11,626 nucleotides of DNA, from positions 1 to 11,626 of the forward strand of contig JAGLSM010000026.1 of the NCBI GenBank assembly GCA_023135745.1, given 5' to 3'. A program made the position numbers and the translations under genes. The first letter of the stretch is position 1. The number at the start of each line of letters is the position of its first letter. Below are positions 6,292-11,626 of this stretch, piece after piece. The notes beneath the pieces are model-generated. The model did no database searches. It had not been told where the DNA came from and saw only the letters and a program-made list of their open reading frames with translations. This DNA is from Spirochaetota bacterium (GTDB lineage Bacteria > Spirochaetota > JAGLSM01).

Positions 6292-7638
6292 TCAATAAAT
6301 ACCCATTGCTTTTTTAAGGTCTATCTTTGCAGATATATAGTTAAACCATGACTGGTATAGATTTGCCTGAGCCTGCTGATAATCAAGTTCCGCATCCATT
6401 AGTTCCACGTTTCCCATCTGTCCGTTGTAGTAGCGGATCTTCGCGGTTCTAAGTCCCTCTTGTGCCAGTTTAATGGTCGTTTTATTTGCCAGGATAGATT
6501 TATCGCTTTCGTCCAGTTTGAGTACTGCCTGTTTAATTTCGAGGCGTATCATTTCAATTGTCTTTTCCTGAATAAGGATACTCTGATCCAGTGAATGTTG
6601 AGCCACATCGATGTCCTTGCTTGTCTTTGACCATGGAAATAATTCCGAGATTGGAATTGATATTTGAATACCTGTGTACCAGCTGCCTACTATTGTTCTA
6701 TCTGCAGTAGCAAAGGTTGGAGAAAAGTAATTTCCAGGTTTTTTATAATCGAGGTTTGCATTGAAAAAAGCGGTAATATTCGGTTTATTGGCAGACCTTG
6801 CGAGACTTCTTCTTATTTTCAGGATTTCGTGACCGAGTTTGTTCAGAATTATTTCATAACGGTTTGAAAGGGCCCTTTTTATAGCTTCTTTTTCGGATAT
6901 TTTAATAGGGCTTGTTATTAGTTTACCACTGATTTGTATCTTTTTGTTGAGATCCATTGAAAGAAGCTGCAGGAGGCTGACCATTGCCAGCTTGACTCCG
7001 TTTTCAGCGCTTAGAAGTTTTGGTTTGTTATTTGCCAGCTGAACCTGCGTTCTTAACAGCTCGTACCTGCTTTGTCTTCCGGCGTTGAAATTGCGCTGGG
7101 CGACTGCCACATAGGCCTTGAGTCTATTATCATTGGCCTTTGCAACCTCCAGTAATTTACGGCTTAACAATAGTGAATAAAATGCTTTTGAAACTGATGA
7201 CTTTGTAAGGCTTTTAATATTGAGCAGCTTTTTTTCAGCCATTTTCATATCTTTTTGCGCGAGGTTATAAGCGTCTCTTTGTTTGAACCAGGTAAATATG
7301 TGGTATTGAACTCCAAGACCCAATGTCCAGTTATGAGTCAATTGTGTATCGATTACACTACCATTAGTCTGTGGTATTTTTGCGTCATCAATAGTTTTTG
7401 GATCGAGCATCATGTACTGGCCGTTAAGAGCAAAGGTTGGAAGAAGATAATCGGCCCGCGCGGAACTGACTGTCGCTTTTTTAATATCTACTTCCTTCTT
7501 GGCTATCAGGTAGTCTTTGTTATTCTCAAGGGCAATTTTTATACACTCCAGCAGAGTGTATGTTTTTGCATGGGTGTTTGTATAAATGGCTGTCTGCATA
7601 GTGATACATAACAATGCAATAATGACGAATCTTCGCAT
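6292..7638 (-). CDS. TolC-family outer-membrane efflux channel (BesC-like)
   Basis: This is the exit duct of the tripartite pump. From the ATG at 7638 it has 448 residues, in the family range. It starts with a Sec signal, MRRFVIIALLCITMQTAIYT, with cleavage likely after NTHA. An in-frame ATG at 7650 would add MVIK, but its AAGG touches the codon; the same AAGGATGG stretch fits the 7638 start better. Two outer-membrane-efflux repeats are visible. One opens with LLECIKIALENNKDYLIAKK. The other ends with RYYNGQMGNVELMDAELDYQ, a motif typical of these channels, followed by QAQANLYQSWFNYISAKIDL. Long amphipathic helices match the periplasmic tunnel. It follows the TetR stop by one base, so the two are probably coupled. 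Confidence 0.92.
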   Translation of the reverse strand: MRRFVIIALLCITMQTAIYTNTHAKTYTLLECIKIALENNKDYLIAKKEVDIKKATVSSARADYLLPTFALNGQYMMLDPKTIDDAKIPQTNGSVIDTQLTHNWTLGLGVQYHIFTWFKQRDAYNLAQKDMKMAEKKLLNIKSLTKSSVSKAFYSLLLSRKLLEVAKANDNRLKAYVAVAQRNFNAGRQSRYELLRTQVQLANNKPKLLSAENGVKLAMVSLLQLLSMDLNKKIQISGKLITSPIKISEKEAIKRALSNRYEIILNKLGHEILKIRRSLARSANKPNITAFFNANLDYKKPGNYFSPTFATADRTIVGSWYTGIQISIPISELFPWSKTSKDIDVAQHSLDQSILIQEKTIEMIRLEIKQAVLKLDESDKSILANKTTIKLAQEGLRTAKIRYYNGQMGNVELMDAELDYQQAQANLYQSWFNYISAKIDLKKAMGIY

Positions 7639-7639
7639 T

Positions 7640-8263
7640 TTAATTACCATCCTTTTTAATAATGCCGTTGAGCAGGATATCCATTATATAGTTAATTCTT
7701 TTTTCAATTATTTCAGGTTTGATACCGGCTCTTTCCATAAAAAGGTCGAAAAAAACTGTACGCGCTGAATTCAGCATCAGGGCGGCAAGGGTATCTAATT
7801 CGAATTCTTTACGGATAATATTTTCACTTACACCTGTTTCGAGTAATTTCACCCAAAATCCAATCAGCTGTTTGTTGATTTTTATCATCTCTTCCAAATG
7901 AGAGTCTTTTTCATCATCATTTATTATTTTACTCAGTTCATGCATTTTAATACTCAGGATTTCCAGATTGTTTAAGATATAGTCGGAGTGAATACGTAGG
8001 TATTGATAGAGAAGTTCTTTAAAGCCGATTGAAAAATCAATACTTTGCAGTTTATTGATAAAATCATTGTAACCATAAGTGAGTACTGCGATAAAAAGTT
8101 TTTTTTTGTTTGTAAATCTTCTATAAACAGTGCCTTTTCCTACGCCTGCGTCCTGCGATATGTTTTCCATTATAGCGTTGTGAAAGCCGTGCAGACTAAA
8201 TTCTTTTTTGGCGCACTTGATAATAAGAAGGTCTTTTTCATCGAATTTAACATTTTCAGTCAT
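7640..8263 (-). CDS. TetR/AcrR-family transcriptional regulator of the efflux operon
   Basis: A 207-residue protein with the TetR N-terminal DNA-binding domain. The helix-turn-helix runs from about 32 to 51 (MENISQDAGVGKGTVYRRFT), with KKKLF next, as usual. The C-terminal part (about 70-205) is helical and variable, as expected for the ligand and dimer domain. It is the first gene of the operon, with GAGG 10 nt before the ATG. A palindrome lies just upstream in the leader, so it very likely represses its own operon and lets go on binding an exported compound. The inducer cannot be predicted. Confidence 0.92.
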   Translation of the reverse strand: MTENVKFDEKDLLIIKCAKKEFSLHGFHNAIMENISQDAGVGKGTVYRRFTNKKKLFIAVLTYGYNDFINKLQSIDFSIGFKELLYQYLRIHSDYILNNLEILSIKMHELSKIINDDEKDSHLEEMIKINKQLIGFWVKLLETGVSENIIRKEFELDTLAALMLNSARTVFFDLFMERAGIKPEIIEKRINYIMDILLNGIIKKDGN

Positions 8264-8293
8264 AATTGATCTGCCTCATATATATTTTTAAAT

Positions 8294-8307
8294 GGACTGA
8301 CCAGTCC
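8294..8307. promoter_or_regulatory. Candidate TetR operator GGACTG-AC-CAGTCC
   Basis: A perfect 6-bp inverted repeat with a 2-bp centre. It lies about 30 nt before the tetR start and right after the expected transcription start of the minus-strand promoter. The layout resembles operators of efflux-linked TetR regulators, so binding here would block the five-gene operon. This is inference from position and symmetry. Confidence 0.6.
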
Positions 8308-8317
8308 GTCCGCTATT

Positions 8318-8346
8318 AGTATAGAGCAGAAGATTTTAAAATTCAA
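8318..8346 (-). promoter_or_regulatory. Sigma-70-type promoter of the efflux operon
   Basis: Read on the - strand, TTGAAT (8346-8341) and TATACT (8323-8318) are 17 nt apart. They match the -35 consensus at 4 of 6 and the -10 consensus at 5 of 6. Transcription would begin near 8311, giving a leader of about 48 nt that contains the palindromic operator. Confidence 0.55.
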
Positions 8347-8407
8347 ATTTAAAATGAAAAATTTATGAAATTAAAATTCAGTACTGTTTGAGACTGTTAT
8401 ATAAAGC

Positions 8408-8556
8408 GGGGACGGAGGTAAGCAAATAAACACTGAAGAGGGGACGGAGGAAAAGAAAGAGGAACGGCGGATAAGCAGGGACGGAGGTGCGGGTGGCAAC
8501 GAAAGTCACAGAAATGTGTCGGGAAATGGGGACGGAGGTGAGCAAATAAACACTGA
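8408..8556 (+). repeat. Cluster of G-rich repeats, core GGGGACGGAGG
   Basis: Two 29-bp copies, 8408-8436 and 8528-8556, differ at one base. Each is GGGGACGGAGGTRAG followed by CAAATAAACACTGA. Between them are a core copy at 8440-8450, a decayed one at 8460-8470 (8 of 11), and one at 8477-8489 (AGGGACGGAGGTG). Spacing is irregular (32, 20, 17 and 51 bp), so this is not CRISPR. The segment is much richer in G than its surroundings. Every full copy holds GGAGGT, complementary to the 16S rRNA tail, but no start codon follows at a suitable distance. Confidence 0.75.
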
Positions 8557-8600
8557 TTATCCGTTTTTTTCAAAAAATAAGGTTGTGCAGCACCCTCTTA

Positions 8601-8629
8601 TTGTAATTTAAGTAATATTACAGTATAAT
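8601..8629 (+). promoter_or_regulatory. Promoter of the TerB-like/SemiSWEET genes
   Basis: TTGTAA (8601-8606) and a perfect TATAAT (8624-8629) are 17 nt apart. Transcription would start near 8636, about 50 nt before the ATG. The palindrome GTAATATTAC (8612-8621) and the wider repeat TGTAAT-N9-ATTACA (8602-8622) lie between the boxes. TACAA-N9-TTGTA (8636-8654) lies just after the start. These suggest control by a dimeric regulator. Confidence 0.6.
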
Positions 8630-8685
8630 TATTTTTACAATGATTCATTTTGTATTTAAGCTGATGTACTTAAAAGGAGCGGATA

Positions 8686-9036
8686 ATGATAAAGTCTTTT
8701 AACAAGGAAGAAAAAAAGGCGCTGGTTGCGATCTTAAAATTTATTGCAAGCGCTGACGGTAATATAACCGATGAAGAGATTGAAAAATTCAACAAAATAG
8801 CCGATGAAAAAGGTTTTGAGGATTTTACTGAAATTTTCGCGGAAGTAGACAAAGAGGTTCATTCAATGGATGACCTTAAATTTCTTATTCATAAGGTCCG
8901 GGAACAGACCCATGAACAGGATATACTTAGATACGCTGTTGATATTGCACGTTCTGATGGAGAAATAATACCCGGTGAGGTAGAGGTTCTGAAGATTATG
9001 GGTGATGAATGGGATATTGACATAAGCGTTCTTTGA
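8686..9036 (+). CDS. TerB-like (tellurite resistance TerB domain) cytosolic protein
   Basis: A 116-residue acidic helical protein with no signal or membrane segment. The start is firm: AAGGAG lies 6 nt before the ATG. Two equivalent motifs are visible, ASADGNITDEE (21-31) and ARSDGEIIPGE (88-98), each an 'A..DG.I...E' element. In TerB-family proteins these are paired acidic sites, known or thought to bind metal ions such as Ca2+. Helices between them fit the TerB fold. TerB-like domains are widespread and not only about tellurite; roles in membrane stress and metal sensing have been proposed. The next gene, a membrane sugar transporter, starts 11 nt later, so they share an mRNA. A precise role cannot be assigned. 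Confidence 0.75.
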   Translation: MIKSFNKEEKKALVAILKFIASADGNITDEEIEKFNKIADEKGFEDFTEIFAEVDKEVHSMDDLKFLIHKVREQTHEQDILRYAVDIARSDGEIIPGEVEVLKIMGDEWDIDISVL

Positions 9037-9047
9037 CAGGTGTAATA

Positions 9048-9308
9048 ATGAAAATAGGTCCAGTGATAGGTATTGTTGCGGCTTTATTAACTACAATTTC
9101 TTTTATCCCTCAGGTTGTCAAAACTGTTAAATACAGAGACACCAGAGGGATTTCTCTTTTAATGTATATGATATTTACCATAGGTGTTTTTTTATGGATG
9201 GTTTACGGGATTATAATAAAGCAGTGGCCTGTAATATTAGCCAATGCCGTTACAACCATGATGGCGGGAATAATTTTGTTTTATAAAATTAAAGAGCCTA
9301 AACAATAA
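9048..9308 (+). CDS. SemiSWEET sugar transporter (PQ-loop/MtN3 family)
   Basis: The ATG at 9048 has AGGTG 5 nt upstream. A TTG at 9033, inside the previous gene, lacks support. The 86 residues form one three-helix bundle (about 4-22, 38-56 and 60-79), the half-unit that dimerises to move sugars such as glucose or sucrose across the inner membrane. SFIPQVVKT contains the PQ motif at 21-22, the hinge of the transport cycle. Trp50 and Asn66 correspond, with an offset of two, to the sugar-binding Trp48 and Asn64 of Leptospira biflexa SemiSWEET as I recall them. The sequence closely resembles that protein throughout (TRGIS, W.VYGI, LAN.VT). It follows the TerB-like gene by 11 nt. Confidence 0.92.
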   Translation: MKIGPVIGIVAALLTTISFIPQVVKTVKYRDTRGISLLMYMIFTIGVFLWMVYGIIIKQWPVILANAVTTMMAGIILFYKIKEPKQ

Positions 9309-9311
9309 TTT

Positions 9312-9339
9312 GTAGAGACGCGATAAATCGTGTCCCTAC
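9312..9339. repeat. 28-bp imperfect palindrome filling a convergent gap
   Basis: GTAGAGACGCGAT (9312-9324), AA, then ATCGTGTCCCTAC (9327-9339) pair at 11 of 13 positions; one mismatch is a G-T wobble. It exactly fills the space between the stops of the SemiSWEET and cyclase genes and probably serves as a two-way transcript end. As I recall, near-identical GTAGAGACGCGAT-type palindromes are dispersed repeats in many unrelated bacteria, so this is likely a small mobile or repeated element. There is no T tract. Confidence 0.6.
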
Positions 9340-9858
9340 TTAGCGTGTGGGTATTTCTACACTTGTTATAATGTCTTCGAATGTTTTAACAATCGCGGGA
9401 TCATATTTTTTACCTGAAAGCTTTTTTATTTCTTCCAGGGCTTCGCTCTTTGTCAATAGCTTTTTATACATGCGCTTATTAATCATAGCGTAAAAGCTTT
9501 CAACCACCGATATTATTCTCGCGAATATCGGGATTTGCTTACCTTTTAAACCATCCGGATATCCGCTGCCGTCCCAGTATTCATGATGAGTCTTAGCCAT
9601 TGCGATTGCTTCAGGAAAGAAGCGCATTTTTTTAAGAATTTCGGCACCGTACGAAGGATGTTTTTGTAATTCTATTTCTTCTTTTTTTGAAAGAGAATCA
9701 GCGCTGCTCCATAGTTTTTTTGGAAGTTTGATTATTCCAATGTCATATACCATAATTGAAGTGCTGAATTTCTTCAGATCCGCTTTACTCATTCCCATCT
9801 GTTCGGCAATAAGAAGTACGTCTTTTGAGACTTGACTGTAAAAGCCGTCTTTGTATGG
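9340..9858 (-). other. Degenerate HD-GYP domain within the cyclase gene
   Basis: This is the C-terminal part, about residue 561 onward. The order matches HD-GYP c-di-GMP phosphodiesterases, including DGSGYPDGL and the RIISV...Y segment. The histidine of HSxxV and the histidine of HD are replaced by tyrosine, and the lysine after HDIG is lost. It may bind c-di-GMP or a partner without cutting, linking c-di-GMP to cAMP output. Confidence 0.75.
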
Positions 9859-11538
9859 GTTAAGTGTTTCAATATAATTAACTACCTTGTCTGAAATAAG
9901 ACCCGTTACTTCATATATCCTGGTCTTGCTTTTTTTACCTTTTAAAACTACAGGTTCAACTTCCTTAGTTGTAATGAGATACCGTATTTCCCTGAATAAA
10001 CCCTCTGTGATGAGGATTTGACCAGGTTTGGCAAGCTGTTCCAGTCTTGCGGCTACATTGACCATATCTCCGATAACAGTATAATCCATACGTTCAACCG
10101 AACCCATATTTCCAAGGATACATTCTCCGGTATTAAGTCCTATACCGATTTTGATTTTTTGTTCTCCCCGTTCCTCACGAAGGGTATTGAGGGAGGTGAT
10201 TGTTTTTTGCATATCAATGGCTGCCATAACCGCACGCTCTGAATCATTAAACTGAGAAAGTGGTGCCCCGAATGTCGCCATAAGACAATCTCCGATATAT
10301 TTGTCGATTGTTCCCTCGTATTTAAATATTACTTCGGTCAAAGCTGTCATATAGGTATTCAAAATACTGACAACCTCTTCAGGTTCCAATTGTTCGGACA
10401 TTGAAGTGAAATTGCGGATATCAGCAAAAAGGATGGTGACTTTTTGTCTTGTTCCTCCAAGGTTAAGGTTTTCAGGATTGGCAAGAACTTCATCAATCAG
10501 CTGGGTAGTTACATATCTTGAAAAAGCGTATTTGATGTCGGTAAGCTTTCTTGTTTCAAGTGTAAGAGATAATTGATTGAGAAGGATACTTATTGATTCA
10601 AGTATTTCTTTATTGTACGGCTGATTATTAATCCTTTTTCCCAACAGAAGTATTCCGGCAATATTATCTTTGATAAGCATTGGAACCGCAATATCAAGGC
10701 CGAGTTTCTGTGTGAGAATTTTTTCCCTGTAAGAGAGGTCCTTTTCCGGTATTTCAGCAAGATAGACGTATGATTTTTTTTTACGGATTTCTTTTATAAA
10801 ATAAAGATCATCGTGCAGAGCCAGGTTTTCAATCTCATGAACATTCAGACCTTTAAATTGTTTTACAAGATAATCAGTGTTCTTCTGATTTTGAGAGGTA
10901 AAAATTGCAATACTTTCGCAAAGAGAAACACCTATTACATTGTAAAGAAAGGTTTTATAAAGATCATCTCCTTTCATAACAGTAAAGTCCATAGAAGCTT
11001 TTGCAATGCTGTCCAGTTCGAAAGCTTTTTTTCTCAGCATAAGTGATTCAGTGTCAGGTGAATCGGCTATCTCGTGTTTAGTATTTTCACGTTCTCTGAG
11101 AAAAACCCCTTCAAGTGTTGAAAAAAGAAAAGGAAAAAGGTATTCCCATAAGTCTTCATGTATTTGGGGTTTATATAAAATAAAAATTCCATGAAGTATC
11201 TCATCCCTTATAATTGGATAAAAGCTGAAGTCCGCGTAAAGGTCTTCAAGAGATCCGGTGAAGAATTCCAACATGGTAGTTCCCGGGATAAGGACTCCTT
11301 TTTTCAACATGTCAGTATCTTCAAAAATTGAAAAGTCACTTTCATCGAATGACAAAAGTTCATTTTTATACTGATTCATTGAGTTTGAAAAAAAGACTTT
11401 TTCAAACTCAAAAAGATAGATTGCCAGGCCGGACGCGAGATTTAAAGAAATCATTTCTTTTGAGAATTTTTCAAGAATCTTTGACGGTTCAATCTGAGAC
11501 TGGATTGAGTTGTACAATTTTTTTATTTTGGTATTCAT
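9340..11538 (-). CDS. GAF - class III adenylate cyclase - degenerate HD-GYP signalling protein
   Basis: A 732-residue cytosolic protein with no membrane helix. A GAF-like region (about 15-145) and a clearer GAF domain (about 175-330, ending VPMLIKDNIAGILLLGKR) should sense a ligand. The linker FSRYVTTQLIDEVL (339-352) leads to the cyclase domain (362-545). All six catalytic positions are present: Asp373 and Asp417 (metals), Lys413 and Thr487 (adenine), Asn494 and Arg498 (transition state). Thr487 in place of Asp marks class IIIb, a group often stimulated by bicarbonate, so cAMP formation is predicted. Residues about 560-730 match HD-GYP. HP (627), HHE (651-653) and GSGYP (657-661) are kept. 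The first His is Tyr567, the HD pair is YD (598-599), the following Lys is Ile602, and a late Asp is Glu680. c-di-GMP hydrolysis is therefore doubtful. The ATG lacks a ribosome site. Confidence 0.9.
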   Translation of the reverse strand: MNTKIKKLYNSIQSQIEPSKILEKFSKEMISLNLASGLAIYLFEFEKVFFSNSMNQYKNELLSFDESDFSIFEDTDMLKKGVLIPGTTMLEFFTGSLEDLYADFSFYPIIRDEILHGIFILYKPQIHEDLWEYLFPFLFSTLEGVFLRERENTKHEIADSPDTESLMLRKKAFELDSIAKASMDFTVMKGDDLYKTFLYNVIGVSLCESIAIFTSQNQKNTDYLVKQFKGLNVHEIENLALHDDLYFIKEIRKKKSYVYLAEIPEKDLSYREKILTQKLGLDIAVPMLIKDNIAGILLLGKRINNQPYNKEILESISILLNQLSLTLETRKLTDIKYAFSRYVTTQLIDEVLANPENLNLGGTRQKVTILFADIRNFTSMSEQLEPEEVVSILNTYMTALTEVIFKYEGTIDKYIGDCLMATFGAPLSQFNDSERAVMAAIDMQKTITSLNTLREERGEQKIKIGIGLNTGECILGNMGSVERMDYTVIGDMVNVAARLEQLAKPGQILITEGLFREIRYLITTKEVEPVVLKGKKSKTRIYEVTGLISDKVVNYIETLNPYKDGFYSQVSKDVLLIAEQMGMSKADLKKFSTSIMVYDIGIIKLPKKLWSSADSLSKKEEIELQKHPSYGAEILKKMRFFPEAIAMAKTHHEYWDGSGYPDGLKGKQIPIFARIISVVESFYAMINKRMYKKLLTKSEALEEIKKLSGKKYDPAIVKTFEDIITSVEIPTR

Positions 11539-11626
11539 ATAAGTGATTTTAAGAAAATTTATCAGATAAGTACAGATATTTGGAAGTGGTGATATTGGGG
11601 GCGGAGGTAAGGTGTAAATTTTGTTA
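11539..11626. other. Upstream region of the cyclase gene with one G-rich repeat copy
   Basis: GGGGGCGGAGGTAAG (11597-11611) matches the repeat core GGGGACGGAGGTRAG at all but one base, in the same orientation as the cluster at 8408-8556. No convincing promoter for the cyclase gene is visible on the - strand. It may lie further right, outside the window. Confidence 0.55.

Larger units (their letters stand above)
8264..8685. other. 422-nt divergent intergenic region
   Basis: No protein gene is seen here. From left to right it holds the tetR operator and promoter, an AT-rich stretch (8337-8407), the G-rich repeat cluster (8408-8556), a T7 run (8563-8569), and the promoter plus ribosome site of the TerB-like gene. 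Inside the cluster, CACA-GAAA-TGTG forms a small hairpin, and CGGATAA (8468-8474) could pair at long range with TTATCCG just before the T run. Confidence 0.6.

Noticed and set aside
6272..6295. TTG at 6295 as adaptor start
   Set aside because: It would overlap the channel stop neatly (TTGA), but the GTG at 6271 has GGAGG at 5 nt and gives a normal lipoprotein signal peptide.
8408..8556. CRISPR array
   Set aside because: Copies are irregularly spaced (17 to 51 bp), of uneven length and decayed, and no cas gene is present.
8462..8569. Structured small RNA ending in the T7 run at 8563-8569
   Set aside because: CGGATAA and TTATCCG can pair, and a GAAA-loop hairpin lies inside, but the closing stem is short across a loop of about 80 nt and no promoter is visible before it. 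Not supportable as a gene.
8686..9036. Part of a tellurite-resistance (ter) or phage-defence island
   Set aside because: Only a lone TerB-like domain is present; no TerC, TerD or TerZ genes, nucleases or helicases surround it.
9033..9047. TTG at 9033 as SemiSWEET start
   Set aside because: The ATG at 9048 has its own AGGTG site and matches the usual SemiSWEET N-terminus.

Overview
The window (about 36% G+C by eye) looks like chromosomal DNA of a low-GC diderm bacterium. A spirochaete is the best guess. The efflux operon has the order outer-membrane channel, adaptor, RND pump, like Borrelia besC-besA-besB. Its adaptor lacks the alpha-helical hairpin, a trait known from BesA. The SemiSWEET transporter closely resembles my recollection of the Leptospira biflexa protein. 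A multidomain GAF/class III cyclase is also typical of the phylum. No rRNA or other marker is present, so this remains an inference.

Layout. Positions 1-78 are the tail of an unidentified gene on the + strand. After about 270 nt with no convincing gene, a small reading frame with a perfect Shine-Dalgarno site (347-397) leads into a two-helix membrane protein with an FtsB/DivIC-like core (403-882, +). This converges, with a 12-bp overlap, on a threonylcarbamoyl-AMP synthase gene (871-1497, -). A 258-nt gap follows, ending in an 18-bp perfect palindrome.

The centre is a five-gene operon on the - strand (8263 down to 1756): a TetR repressor, a TolC-family channel, a lipoprotein adaptor, an RND pump and a small PII-like protein. 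The genes overlap or nearly touch. They can be read from one promoter (TTGAAT, 17 nt, TATACT) with a palindromic operator just after the expected transcription start. The model is an autorepressed, inducible tripartite exporter with a PII-like partner. Adaptor, channel and PII-like starts were revised from Shine-Dalgarno spacing and signal-peptide form.

The 422-nt gap 8264-8685 holds this promoter, a cluster of G-rich repeats built on GGGGACGGAGGTRAG, and a good promoter facing right. That promoter serves a TerB-like gene and a SemiSWEET sugar transporter gene (8686-9308, +). An imperfect 28-bp palindrome fills the space to the last gene (9340-11538, -), a 732-residue GAF/adenylate cyclase protein with a degenerate HD-GYP domain. 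Another G-rich repeat lies upstream of that gene at the window end.

Most interesting are the cyclase with an HD-GYP domain lacking key metal ligands, the PII-like gene in an RND operon, the hairpinless adaptor with a 38-residue lysine-rich insert, the Shine-Dalgarno-bearing repeats, and the leader frame or frameshift before the FtsB-like gene. I did not find a clearly new defence or mobile system.
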